DNA from: Enhydrobacter aerosaccus
GTDB lineage: Bacteria > Pseudomonadota > Alphaproteobacteria > Reyranellales > Reyranellaceae
DNA: 64,000 nt
Assembly (NCBI RefSeq): GCF_900167455.1
Contig: NZ_FUWJ01000003.1
Location: 62,001-126,000 of the forward strand
Direction of reading: 5' to 3'
Under the pieces are notes generated by a model, which was not told the origin of the DNA, searched no databases, and was given only the letters and a program-made list of their open reading frames with translations. Of the stretch, positions 54,422-63,233 are shown piece after piece (within the stretch, counting starts at the first letter, position 1; every line of letters begins with the position of its first letter). Both the position numbers and the translations under genes were made by a program.

Positions 54422-57039
54422 CACGCTGCCTTTCTCGATTTCACGCCGCGCAGCAGCGCCCGAATTTCCGGGCGACAGGAGCCGCAATTGGTTCCGGCAT
54501 GCGTCTCTGCGCCAATCTCGGCGAGCGACAATGCGCCAGCGCCGATGGCAGCCTCGATGGCAGCACGCGACACGCCGAAGCAGGCGCAGATTTCGCCGCC
54601 GCGGTCGTCGGCTCCGCCGCCTTCGAGCAGGGCAGCCCGCTGGTCGGCCGTCAGCCGCCCCATCGACAGGAAGGGAGACAGCCGATCTCGCGCGGCCTCG
54701 TCATGGTCTTCGCTCAGCGCCAGCACGGCATCGACGACGCCATCAGCGATCACCGCGCCGATCCCTTTCGCTCCGTCGACCCAGGGCCCAGGATTGGTCG
54801 CTCGCACGGCTACCGACAACAGTCGTTTAGCCTGCTCCAGCGACTGCTCACCCGCCATGACATAAGCATGACAGCCAGCGACTCTGACTCGCGCCCCGTA
54901 GGAAACCTCCGGCACCATGATCGGCCGGCGAGCGAGAATCGTGCCATGCCAGCAGACCGGTAGCTTCAGGACTTGAACGGGCGTGTGCTTGAGTTCGGGT
55001 TGACCGGAAAGGCGATCGACCGCCGGATTGACGGCTGCATTTACCTTGCTGCTTCTGGATAATTGCGCGGTCCAATGCATCGGCGCGAAGATATCGCCCG
55101 GCCTCACGGCATCGGATACATGCACCTTGAAGACGGCCCGTCCCCAGCGACTCCTCAACTCGGCGATGTCGCCGGTCCTCAAATTGCGGGCTGCGGCGTC
55201 GAGAGGATGCAAATCGACGGTCGGCTCGGGGCGATGCCCCGCCAAGCGGACTGATTTCCCCGTCCGGGTCATCGTATGCCACTGATCACGCACACGACCG
55301 GTGTTCAATCGCAAGGGATGTTCGGGATCAGGAGCGTGCTCCGGCGGCCGGACCGGCGTGCCGACGAAACGGGCTCGGCGGTCGACATGAAAGAAGTCGC
55401 CACCACCGAAGAAGCGTCCTCCGGTTGCGGCCGCCTTTGTCGGAGCCGGCCAGACGAACGGTGCGAGGCACCCATAACCGGCATCGTCGAGGGTCGCATA
55501 GGCGCCGATATCGAAATCCCGCGTGCCCTCATTCTCGAAGGCCGACAGTGCGGCATGCTCACGAAAGATGTCGGCCGGGCCAGTCCAGGCAAAGGCGTCG
55601 CCATACCCAAGTCGGCGCGCAACCTCGGCGATAATCCACCAGTCCGGCCGGGCCTCTCCCGGCGCGGGCAGAAAGGGCCGTTGCCGGGAGATACAGCGTT
55701 CGGAGTTGGTGACCGTGCCTTCCTTCTCGGCCCAGGCCAGCGCCGGCAGTCGCACGCGGCAGGCATCGACCGTGTCGCTGGCCCGCACCGCCTCGGAGAC
55801 GATCGAGAGGTCGCAGGCTGCGAGGGCGGCGCGCACGGCATCGGCATTCGGCATGCTGGCGACCGGGTTGGTCGCCATGATCCAGAGCGCCTTGATCTCG
55901 CCTCGGCCGACCGCATCGAACAGATCCACCGCCTTCAACCCGGGCTTCGATGCCAGACGCGAAGTGCCCCAGAAGCGGCCGACACGGTCGAGATCGGCCG
56001 GAGCGAAGTCCATATGCGCCGCCAGGGCGTTGGAAAGCGCGCCGACTTCGCGTCCTCCCATCGCATTGGGCTGGCCGGTGATGGAAAACGGCCCCATGCC
56101 GGGCCGACCGATCCGGCCGGTCAACAGGTGACAGTTGATGATGGCGTTGACCTTGTCGACACCCGCCGTCGACTGGTTGACGCCCTGGGAATAGAGCGTG
56201 ACCGTCCGCTCCGTCTTCGCGAACCAGTCGAAGAAGAGAGCGAGGTCGGCCGCGGACAGCCCGCAGGTCCCGGCATCGCCGGCGGAGGCCATCGCCAGCG
56301 CCGCGTCGAGACCGGCCGTGTGCTCGGCGACAAAATCGGCCGCTGTCGCGCCGCGTTGGTGCAGCTCGGTCAGCAGACCATTGAAGAGGGCGACGTCGGA
56401 GCCGGGCCTCAACGCCAGATGCAGATCGGCGATATCGCAGGTCTCGGTGCGTCGAGGATCGATCACCACGACCTTCATCCGGGGCCGCGCCCGCTTGGCC
56501 GCATCGAGCCGCTGGAACAGGACGGGATGACACCAGGCCAGATTGCTGCCCACCAGCACGACCAGGTCGGCCTGTTCGAAGTCCTCGTAAAGACCCGGCA
56601 CCGTATCGCTGCCGAAGGCGCGCTTGTGTCCGGCAACCGAGGAGGCCATGCACAAGCGGGAATTGGTGTCGATATTGGCCGTGCCGAGGAAGCCCTTGAT
56701 GAGCTTGTTGGCGGCGTAATAGTCCTCGGTCAGAAGCTGGCCGGACACGTAGAAGGCCACAGCGTCCGGTCCGTGCTGTGCGATGACCGTCCGCAGCCCG
56801 GCAGCGACGTGATCGAGCGCGGCGTCCCATGAGACGCGCTGCCCGTCGATCTCCGGATATAGAAGACGATCCTCGAGCGACAAGGTCTCGCCGAGCGCGG
56901 CGCCCTTCGAACAGAGCCGTCCCCGATTGGCGGGATGATGCCGATCGCCTTCTATCTTGGCTCCGCCCATGCCGTCGGGAGTGGCCATTACGCCACACCC
57001 GACTCCGCAATAGGGACAGGTCGTCGCGACGACTGTCAT
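54421..57039 (-). CDS. nasA: Assimilatory nitrate reductase, molybdopterin catalytic subunit
   Basis: An 872-residue bis-MGD enzyme reducing nitrate to nitrite in the cytoplasm. The [4Fe-4S] ligands are C8, C11, C15 and C43, and the Mo-ligand cysteine is C130 in S-R-L-C-M-A-S. The C-terminal 50 residues form a BFD-like [2Fe-2S] domain (C-A-C-F-G-V-S-R then T-N-C-G-S-C-R-P), found in NasA/NarB branches taking electrons from NAD(P)H- or ferredoxin-linked partners. No separate NasC reductase gene is present. It overlaps nirA by 4 bp and cysG by 1 bp. Confidence 0.94.
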   Translation of the reverse strand: MTVVATTCPYCGVGCGVMATPDGMGGAKIEGDRHHPANRGRLCSKGAALGETLSLEDRLLYPEIDGQRVSWDAALDHVAAGLRTVIAQHGPDAVAFYVSGQLLTEDYYAANKLIKGFLGTANIDTNSRLCMASSVAGHKRAFGSDTVPGLYEDFEQADLVVLVGSNLAWCHPVLFQRLDAAKRARPRMKVVVIDPRRTETCDIADLHLALRPGSDVALFNGLLTELHQRGATAADFVAEHTAGLDAALAMASAGDAGTCGLSAADLALFFDWFAKTERTVTLYSQGVNQSTAGVDKVNAIINCHLLTGRIGRPGMGPFSITGQPNAMGGREVGALSNALAAHMDFAPADLDRVGRFWGTSRLASKPGLKAVDLFDAVGRGEIKALWIMATNPVASMPNADAVRAALAACDLSIVSEAVRASDTVDACRVRLPALAWAEKEGTVTNSERCISRQRPFLPAPGEARPDWWIIAEVARRLGYGDAFAWTGPADIFREHAALSAFENEGTRDFDIGAYATLDDAGYGCLAPFVWPAPTKAAATGGRFFGGGDFFHVDRRARFVGTPVRPPEHAPDPEHPLRLNTGRVRDQWHTMTRTGKSVRLAGHRPEPTVDLHPLDAAARNLRTGDIAELRSRWGRAVFKVHVSDAVRPGDIFAPMHWTAQLSRSSKVNAAVNPAVDRLSGQPELKHTPVQVLKLPVCWHGTILARRPIMVPEVSYGARVRVAGCHAYVMAGEQSLEQAKRLLSVAVRATNPGPWVDGAKGIGAVIADGVVDAVLALSEDHDEAARDRLSPFLSMGRLTADQRAALLEGGGADDRGGEICACFGVSRAAIEAAIGAGALSLAEIGAETHAGTNCGSCRPEIRALLRGVKSRKAA

Positions 57040-58796
57040 GCCGCCATCGCGTGAACCGTCACCTGGCTTGCGAGGTCGCGCAGCCGTTCGATGTCGTGTC
57101 GGCGGCAGAACTCGAAGAAGGTCTCCGACGCCGTTTCACGGTTCCTAAGCCAGGCCGTCAGCAGCCGCTCGATCAGCGGCGGCAGATCGTCGAACGGAAT
57201 CGATGCCGCATAGTCCCGCGCCATCGCCTGCTCGGCCGTCGCGGCGGCGCCGCCGCCGATATAAACATGGTAGCCCTCGACGCTGTCCTCGTCTCTCTCG
57301 ACCTTGCAGGCGAGCAAGCCGATATCGCCGATATAGTGCTGAGCGCAGGAATGGTGGCAGCCCGTGAGGTGGATATTGACCGGCTGATCGATTGTCAGAC
57401 GCCCCTCGAGATAGTCGGCAAGCTTGAGCGCGTGCCCCTTGGTGTTGGAGGCAGCGAACTTGCAGCCGGCATTGCCGGTACAGGCAATAAGGCCGCGTCG
57501 GATAGCGCTGGCCTCGACGGCGAGGCCGAGCGCCTGTATCGCCGCGATGCAGACGCCGACATCCCGATCCGCCACATCGGAAATCAACAAGTTCTGCCAC
57601 ACCGTGAGGCGCAGCGTGCTGCTGCCGAAGCGCTCGGCGATCTCCGCGAGTCCGCGCATCTGCAGCGTCGTCATGCGGCCGACCGGCAACACGATGCCCA
57701 GATAGTTGAAGCCGGCCTGCTTCTGGGGATGCACGCCGATATGACCGTGCTTGTCGCCAAGCGGACGCGGCGCGATCTCCGCGCCCTTCGCCCGACGCAG
57801 CGGTGTACCGTACAGTTTCTCCACCTCGGCCACGAAAGCCTCGTGCCCCATGCGGTCGAGCACATATTTGAGACGCGCCTTTTGCCGATTGGTGCGATCG
57901 CCGTGCGCGATGAAGGCACGCACGATGGCATCCGCAACCGCGATGCACTCCTCCGGCTTCACCAGAATGCCGGTCTCGGCCGCAAAATCGCGGTGGCCGG
58001 TGATGCCGCCGAGCTGCAGACGGAAATAGACACCAGGCTCGATATTCTCTCCGCCCACGACACGACAGGCCACGAACCCGATATCGTTGGTATCCTCCAA
58101 CGTCGGCACCTTGCCGCCCCCGTCGAAGGCGATATTGAACTTGCGCGGCAGCCCGTAGAGCGGGCGGCTGTTCAGGATGTGCTGATTGAGCGCCGTACAG
58201 AGGGACCGCGTATCGTAGACTTCCTGCGGATCGATGCCGGCCGTCGCGCTGCCGGTGATGTTGCGGATGTTGTCGGCGCCCGATCCCCGCGCGGTCAGAC
58301 CCAGGGACTGGAGCGCCATCAGCATGTCCACCGCGTGATGCGCCGGGATTTCGCGGATCTGCAGGTTGGCCCGCGTGGTGACATCGGCGTAGCCGCCGCC
58401 GAAGGAGTCCGCGGCGTCCGCCAATCCGACCATCTGGCGCACCGACAGGATGCCGTTGGGAATGCGCAGCCGGCACATGAAGGAGTCCTGTGCCGGAGCG
58501 ACATAGAAAAGACCGTGATACTTGGCCAGGAAGACGTCGATACCCTTGGGGAACTGCCCGGTCTCCGCGCGTGCCACCACCTCGGGCCAGCGATCGAGAG
58601 GGTGACGCTGGCGCTTTGCCTTCTCCTCCGCAACGAGCTTACCGCCCTGCTCGACAGTACGGTCCTGGGCCGCCAGCATCGGCGAGTCCGGCCCATCCGC
58701 GGCGGCCGCCGGCGCCGCATTCTGACGCTTGGCGGCGGCGATGCCGGCGCGGAACCCCTCCAGCCAAAGTCTCTGGCGTGCGTCGAGTTCTGTCAT
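57036..58796 (-). CDS. nirA: Ferredoxin-type nitrite reductase NirA
   Basis: A 586-residue siroheme/[4Fe-4S] reductase converting nitrite to ammonium with six electrons. The cluster-siroheme cysteines are the C-T-G-N-A-G-C motif followed by T-G-C-H-H-S-C. It lacks the FAD/NAD domain of the large NirB enzymes, so ferredoxin or flavodoxin is the expected donor. The ATG at 58794-58796 starts MTELDARQRLWLEGF; the longer open frame upstream lies antisense in meaning to nrtC and is rejected. CysG downstream supplies the siroheme. Confidence 0.93.
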   Translation of the reverse strand: MTELDARQRLWLEGFRAGIAAAKRQNAAPAAAADGPDSPMLAAQDRTVEQGGKLVAEEKAKRQRHPLDRWPEVVARAETGQFPKGIDVFLAKYHGLFYVAPAQDSFMCRLRIPNGILSVRQMVGLADAADSFGGGYADVTTRANLQIREIPAHHAVDMLMALQSLGLTARGSGADNIRNITGSATAGIDPQEVYDTRSLCTALNQHILNSRPLYGLPRKFNIAFDGGGKVPTLEDTNDIGFVACRVVGGENIEPGVYFRLQLGGITGHRDFAAETGILVKPEECIAVADAIVRAFIAHGDRTNRQKARLKYVLDRMGHEAFVAEVEKLYGTPLRRAKGAEIAPRPLGDKHGHIGVHPQKQAGFNYLGIVLPVGRMTTLQMRGLAEIAERFGSSTLRLTVWQNLLISDVADRDVGVCIAAIQALGLAVEASAIRRGLIACTGNAGCKFAASNTKGHALKLADYLEGRLTIDQPVNIHLTGCHHSCAQHYIGDIGLLACKVERDEDSVEGYHVYIGGGAAATAEQAMARDYAASIPFDDLPPLIERLLTAWLRNRETASETFFEFCRRHDIERLRDLASQVTVHAMAA

Positions 58797-58804
58797 GGCG
58801 CGAC

Positions 58805-59608
58805 CTAGGCCGCGGCACGCGCCGGGACTCGATGGCGCGCGTAGAGGAACTCCAGCACGGCAGCCCGGCACCGGGCGTATTCGGGATCGGTCGCGAGTTC
58901 CAGCCGGCGCCGCGGCCGCGGCAGGTCGATCGTCAGCACCTCGCCGATCGTGGCAGACGGGCCATTGGTCATCATCACCACGCGGTCCGAGAGCAGCACG
59001 GCCTCGTCGACATCGTGCGTGATCATCATCACGGTGTTGCCGAGCTTGGCATGGATCTCCATGACACTGTCCTGCAGGTGGGCGCGGGTCAGCGCATCGA
59101 GGGCGCCGAACGGCTCGTCCATCAGCAGCACCTTGGGCTGCATGGCGAGCGCGCGCGCGATACCGACGCGCTGCTTCATGCCGCCGGAGATCTCGTGGGG
59201 ACGCTTGTCCCGAGCCTGCGCCATCTGCACCAGCTCGAGATTGTGCATCACCCAGTCGTGCCGCTCGCTCTTGCTCTTGGTCGCACCGAAGACCTTGTCG
59301 ACGGCGATGGCGACGTTGCCATAGACGGTCAGCCACGGCAGCAGCGAGTGGTTCTGGAACACGATCGCCCGGTCCGGACCCGGTTCGTCCACGACCTTGC
59401 TCTCGAGGAATACCTCGCCGCGGGTCGATTTCAGCAGACCGCCCAGGATGTTGAGCAGGGTGGACTTGCCGCAGCCCGAATGGCCGATCAGGGAAACGAA
59501 CTCGCCCTGCGCGATGGTGAGATCGATGTCCCGCAGCACCTCCGTCGCGATCCGTCCGCGGCGGAAGCTCATGCCGATCTGCTCGAACTTGAGGTAGCCG
59601 TTTTTCAT
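58805..59608 (-). CDS. nrtC: Nitrate/nitrite ABC importer, ATPase
   Basis: A 267-residue ATPase with Walker A GHSGCGKST, signature ISGGMKQRVGIARAL and Walker B VLLMDEPFGALD. It is the nitrate/taurine-type NBD without the regulatory NrtA-like C-terminal fusion seen in cyanobacterial NrtC. GGGAGG lies eight bases ahead of the ATG at 59606-59608; an in-frame start 30 bp earlier lacks a better site. Ten bp separate it from the permease gene. Confidence 0.93.
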   Translation of the reverse strand: MKNGYLKFEQIGMSFRRGRIATEVLRDIDLTIAQGEFVSLIGHSGCGKSTLLNILGGLLKSTRGEVFLESKVVDEPGPDRAIVFQNHSLLPWLTVYGNVAIAVDKVFGATKSKSERHDWVMHNLELVQMAQARDKRPHEISGGMKQRVGIARALAMQPKVLLMDEPFGALDALTRAHLQDSVMEIHAKLGNTVMMITHDVDEAVLLSDRVVMMTNGPSATIGEVLTIDLPRPRRRLELATDPEYARCRAAVLEFLYARHRVPARAAA

Positions 59609-59618
59609 CGCTTCCTCC

Positions 59619-60518
59619 CTATTGCGCCGCGACGCCATGAGAAACCAGCTTCCCGACGAAAGCGATCAGACGATCGAGCAGGAAGCCCACGATGCCGATA
59701 TAGACCAGCGCGACGATGATGTCGGAGATGCGCGAGCTGTTCCACGCATCCCAGATGAAGAAGCCGATGCCAACGCCGCCGATCAGCATCTCGGCCGCGA
59801 CGATCGCCAGCCAGCTCAGCCCGACGCCGATGCGCAGACCCGTGAAGATGTAGGGGACGGAGGCCGGCAGGGTGATCTTCCAGAATACCTCCCACCACGA
59901 CAGCCGGATGACGGCGGCAACGTTGCGGTAGTCCTGCGGGATGTTCCGCACGCCGACGGAGGTGTTGATGATGATGGGCCAGATCGAGGTGATGAAGATC
60001 ACGAACAACGCCGAGGGCTGCGCGTCGCGGAAGCCCGCCAGCGACAGGGGCAGCCAGGCAAGCGGCGGAATGGTGCGCAAGACCTGGAAGATCGGATCGA
60101 GGCCGCGCATCGCCCACAGGCTCTGCCCCACCAGCACGCCAAGGGCGACGCCGGCGATGGCCGCCAGCGAGAAGCCGATCGCCACGCGACTCAGCGACTT
60201 GGCGAGATGCCAGAAGATGCCCTTGTCGACGCCACCGTTGTCGTAGAACGGATCGGAGATGAGATCCCACGAATCGGCGAGAACCTTCGTCGGCGCCGGC
60301 AATGAAGAGTTTGGCGCCGAGCACAGGACCTGCCACACGACGATCACCAGCGTCAGCACGATCAGCGGCGGGAGGATCACCGCTGCCACGCGCGCCGCCT
60401 CCTGGCGCAAGCGCTCGATCACGGGCCGGACCGGCGGATGGAAGGTCACGATTTCCGCACTCGTTTCCGGCACCGGCACCGCCGCGGCCACGGAAACGCT
60501 GTTGGCCTTGGCCGCCAT
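59619..60518 (-). CDS. nrtB: Nitrate/nitrite ABC importer, permease
   Basis: A 299-residue inner-membrane permease (NrtB/CmpB type). Hydrophobic helices begin near residue 42 (ILPPLIVLTLVIVVWQVL). The ATPase-contact loop AAVIRLSWWEVFWKITLPAS lies near residues 200-220. The ATG shares its first base with the TGA stop of the binding-protein gene. Confidence 0.93.
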   Translation of the reverse strand: MAAKANSVSVAAAVPVPETSAEIVTFHPPVRPVIERLRQEAARVAAVILPPLIVLTLVIVVWQVLCSAPNSSLPAPTKVLADSWDLISDPFYDNGGVDKGIFWHLAKSLSRVAIGFSLAAIAGVALGVLVGQSLWAMRGLDPIFQVLRTIPPLAWLPLSLAGFRDAQPSALFVIFITSIWPIIINTSVGVRNIPQDYRNVAAVIRLSWWEVFWKITLPASVPYIFTGLRIGVGLSWLAIVAAEMLIGGVGIGFFIWDAWNSSRISDIIVALVYIGIVGFLLDRLIAFVGKLVSHGVAAQ

Positions 60519-61819
60519 CAGGACACCTTCTTGATCTGAAGCGAGGCGAGATAGGCCTTCGGATCCGCAGGGTCGAAGACCTTGCCGTCGAAGAACGTCT
60601 CCTTGCCGCGCGATGTGCTCTTGGGCACATCGCTGTCGGCAGCGGAAATATTCTTGGCCGCCTGCCGCCACAGATCCTCGCGATTGACCTTGGCGATGAT
60701 CGCCTTGGTATCGAGGTCGGCCGGCAGCTTGCCCCAGCGCTGGTTCTCGGTCAGGAACCAGAGTTCATGGCTCTGGTACGGGTAGGAGACGCCGCCCTTC
60801 CAGAACTTCATGAGAAGGTCGGAACCGGTGACCTTGCGGCCGTCGCCGTAATCGATATCGCCCTTGATACGGTTGATGATGTCGGCGGGCGGGACGTTGA
60901 ACCACTGGCGCTTGCCGATGATGGTCGCCATCTCGTCCTTGTTCTCCATCTTCTCGCACCACTGCTGGGCTTCCATCACGGCCATCAGCACGGCCATTGC
61001 GGCTTTCGGATTCTTCTCGACATAGTCGGCGCGCACGCCGAGCGATTTCTCGGGATGATCCTTCCAGACCTCGCCGGTCGTGCAGGCGGTGTAGCCGATG
61101 TCCTGGTGCACGAGCTGGTCGTTCCATGGTTCGCCGACGCAGAAGGCGTCCATGTTGCCGACCTTCATGTTGGCCACCATCTGCGCCGGCGGCACGACGA
61201 TGGTGGAAACATCCTTGTCGGGATCGATGCCGCCGGCGGCCAGCCAGTAGCGGATCCACATGTCGTGGGTGCCGCCCGGGAAGGTCATGGCGCATTTCAC
61301 TTCCTTGCCGGCGGCCTTCTTCTTGGCGAACGCCTCCTTGAGCGGCGTGGCATCGGCCTTGGCGCCGAGCGACTTGAACTCGTTGGAGACGGAGATGCCC
61401 TGGCACTGGTAGTTGAGCCGCGCCAGGATGAACATCGGCGTGGGCTTGTTCTCGGCCGTCACCGTGCCCATCGAGATCAGATAGGGCAAAGGCGTCAGGA
61501 TGTGGGCGCCGTCGATGCCGCCGGCCCCCGAGCCCAGCACGAGATTGTCGCGCGTGGTGCCCCATGACGCCTGCTTGGCGACGTTGGCGTCGGTGATGCC
61601 ATGCTTGGCGAAGAAGCCCTTCTCCTTGGCGATGATCAGGGGCGCGGCATCGGTCAGCGCAATGAAGCCCAGCGTCACCTTGTTCGTCTCGGGCCCGGTA
61701 CTCTGCGCGAAGGCGCCCGACGGAAAGGCGGTGCGGACAGCCGCCATCAGGCCGGCCGTCGCGGTGGCCCCCTTCAACAGGCCGCGGCGGCGGATCCCGG
61801 CTTGGCTGGTCTTGGTCAT
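60518..61819 (-). CDS. nrtA: Nitrate/nitrite ABC importer, exported binding protein
   Basis: A 433-residue NrtA/CmpA-type binding protein that captures nitrate in the periplasm. The N-terminus is a twin-arginine signal (R-R-R-G-L-L-K-G-A-T-A-T-A) cleaved near A-F-A-Q. The mature protein starts VTLGFIALTDAAPLIIAKEKGFF and has the ligand-site block MTFPGGTHDMWIRYWLAAGG. It is the exported paralogue of the cytoplasmic NasS encoded just upstream, which it overlaps by 4 bp. Confidence 0.93.
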   Translation of the reverse strand: MTKTSQAGIRRRGLLKGATATAGLMAAVRTAFPSGAFAQSTGPETNKVTLGFIALTDAAPLIIAKEKGFFAKHGITDANVAKQASWGTTRDNLVLGSGAGGIDGAHILTPLPYLISMGTVTAENKPTPMFILARLNYQCQGISVSNEFKSLGAKADATPLKEAFAKKKAAGKEVKCAMTFPGGTHDMWIRYWLAAGGIDPDKDVSTIVVPPAQMVANMKVGNMDAFCVGEPWNDQLVHQDIGYTACTTGEVWKDHPEKSLGVRADYVEKNPKAAMAVLMAVMEAQQWCEKMENKDEMATIIGKRQWFNVPPADIINRIKGDIDYGDGRKVTGSDLLMKFWKGGVSYPYQSHELWFLTENQRWGKLPADLDTKAIIAKVNREDLWRQAAKNISAADSDVPKSTSRGKETFFDGKVFDPADPKAYLASLQIKKVS

Positions 61820-62970
61820 GCCTCTTCTCCTGAACGCATAAGGGTTGGAAACGGAACCGGCTCGAGTTCGGCCGGAGAAAGCACGGGCTCGCCGTGGCCA
61901 CCCGGCGGCAGGCGATCGCTCTCGGGACAGGCCACGCCCATCTCTTCGGCGGCGGCACGGTAGAGGTCGGTGCGATAGACGCGATTGGACGCGGCCTCGA
62001 TGTCGAGGTCCGGGGCGGCCTGGCCCCATCGCACCATCTGGCCGAGGAACCAGTCGGCGTGGCTGCGCCAGGGGAAGTTGGCGAAGCTGCGATGGAAGAC
62101 ATGGAAGTCGGCGATATCGAGCGTGCGCGCCAGGATCTCCACCGGCGTGTTGAGATAGCGCGGGCTCGACAGCACGCGGGCGGCCTCGGCGCGATTTGCT
62201 GGCTCGTCCAGCCATTGGCTGGCTTCGATCAGGGCCTTGATCAGCGCCTTGAGCGTGTTGGGATGTCGCTCCGCCCACGCCTCGGTGACGCCCAGCACCT
62301 TCTCCGGCATGCCGCGCCAGATGTCTGGACCGGTGAGCACGATGCGTCCGATGCCGAGCGCCACCGCGCGCTGGTTCCAGGGCTCGCCGACGCAATAGCC
62401 GTCGATCACCTTGGCCGACAGATGCGCCACCGTATGCGGCGGCGGCACGACCGTGAGCCGGACGTCGTGATCGGGATCGAGGCCGCCCGATGCCAGCCAG
62501 TGGCGCAGCATGTAGTTCTGGACCGAATAGGGAAACACCGACGCCAGCACGATGCGGGGCGCGCCACGGGCAGCGCGCTGGCGGACCACGGCCGCGAGGG
62601 CGCGCGCCACCAGCGGCGGATGACCGGCCCCGGCGAGATCGGGCGCGGCCTCTTCCATCTCGCGCCACAAGGCCTGCGACAGCGTCAACGCGTTGCCGTT
62701 CAGCTCAAGCGTCATGGCGTTGATCATCGGCACCGTGACGCTGTCCATGCCGAGCGTCAGCGCCAAGGGCAGGGGCGACAGGATGTGCGAGGCATCGAGA
62801 ACGCCGAGCGCCAGCTTGTCGCGCACATTGGCCCAGGACACTTCGCGGCGGATCTCGACCTCGAGCCCCTGTCGCTCGTAGGCGCCGAGCTCGTCCGCCA
62901 GGATGATCGGCGCGCAATCGATGATCGGAATGTATCCGACATTGAGTTTCGTCCGCTCGAGTTCGGCCAT
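61816..62970 (-). CDS. nasS: NasS, cytoplasmic nitrate/nitrite sensor
   Basis: A 384-residue NrtA-like protein without any signal peptide (it starts MAELERTKLNVGYIPIIDCA), so it stays in the cytoplasm. In characterised systems NasS binds and silences the RNA-binding antiterminator NasT, and nitrate releases it. The adjacent nasT gene, the leader RNA between them and the structural genes below fit that role precisely. Blocks shared with NrtA include VLDASHILSPLPLALTLG and V-I-D-G-Y-C-V-G-E-P-W-N. It is the first gene translated after the leader. Confidence 0.92.
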   Translation of the reverse strand: MAELERTKLNVGYIPIIDCAPIILADELGAYERQGLEVEIRREVSWANVRDKLALGVLDASHILSPLPLALTLGMDSVTVPMINAMTLELNGNALTLSQALWREMEEAAPDLAGAGHPPLVARALAAVVRQRAARGAPRIVLASVFPYSVQNYMLRHWLASGGLDPDHDVRLTVVPPPHTVAHLSAKVIDGYCVGEPWNQRAVALGIGRIVLTGPDIWRGMPEKVLGVTEAWAERHPNTLKALIKALIEASQWLDEPANRAEAARVLSSPRYLNTPVEILARTLDIADFHVFHRSFANFPWRSHADWFLGQMVRWGQAAPDLDIEAASNRVYRTDLYRAAAEEMGVACPESDRLPPGGHGEPVLSPAELEPVPFPTLMRSGEEA

Positions 62971-62985
62971 GTCGTACGCGACTCC

Positions 62986-63039
62986 AAAAACAAAAAGCGC
63001 CCCGCTCGGCCGGCAAGATTTGCCGGTCGCTCAGGACGC
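62986..63039 (-). terminator. Leader terminator upstream of nasS (target of antitermination)
   Basis: On the minus strand, GCGTCC (63034-63039) can pair with GGGCGC (62997-63002) around an inner hairpin CCGGCAA-ATC-TTGCCGG (63010-63026). TTTTTGTTTTT (62986-62996) follows at once. It lies 15 bp before the nasS start, so it would stop transcription ahead of the operon unless prevented. The GTCC of its left arm is shared with the third hexaloop hairpin. Confidence 0.8.
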
Positions 63040-63105
63040 CGTTGTCCACGTGCGGACCGCCATTGGTCCGCGTCTAACTCAGGAGAGAACCCACCGTTGG
63101 GTCTC
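63034..63105 (-). ncRNA. ANTAR-target leader RNA with hexaloop hairpins
   Basis: Three hairpins with 6-nt loops follow one another on the minus strand. H1 (63085-63105) has stem GAGACCC/GGGTTCTC with one bulge and loop AACGGT. H2 (63052-63071) has a perfect 7-bp stem GCGGACC/GGTCCGC and loop AATGGC. H3 (63034-63047) has a 4-bp stem GGAC/GTCC and loop AACGGC. All loops carry A at position 1 and G at position 4, the established ANTAR recognition pattern. The leader starts at the predicted transcription start and runs into the terminator, so NasT binding is expected to allow read-through into nasS and the nitrate genes. Confidence 0.85.
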
Positions 63106-63117
63106 GCGGAAGGAGAC

Positions 63118-63132
63118 GCACAAGTCGTGCCA
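63118..63132 (-). promoter_or_regulatory. Sigma-54-type promoter of the nasS operon
   Basis: TGGCACGACTTGTGC on the minus strand contains GG-N10-GC at the -24/-12 spacing and matches the TGGCAC half exactly; the -12 half reads GTGC instead of TTGC. Counting 12 bases on places the transcription start near 63106, one base before hairpin H1. NtrC-dependent nitrogen control would fit. No clear NtrC palindrome was found upstream. Confidence 0.7.
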
Positions 63133-63233
63133 ATCCGGGTCGCACGGCGCGCCTTCCGCTAAGTGTCTGAAATCGCCTCTCCATGCCGACCGACCGCCTA
63201 TCGCAGCAGTGGCTGCCCGAATTCGGGCTGCGG

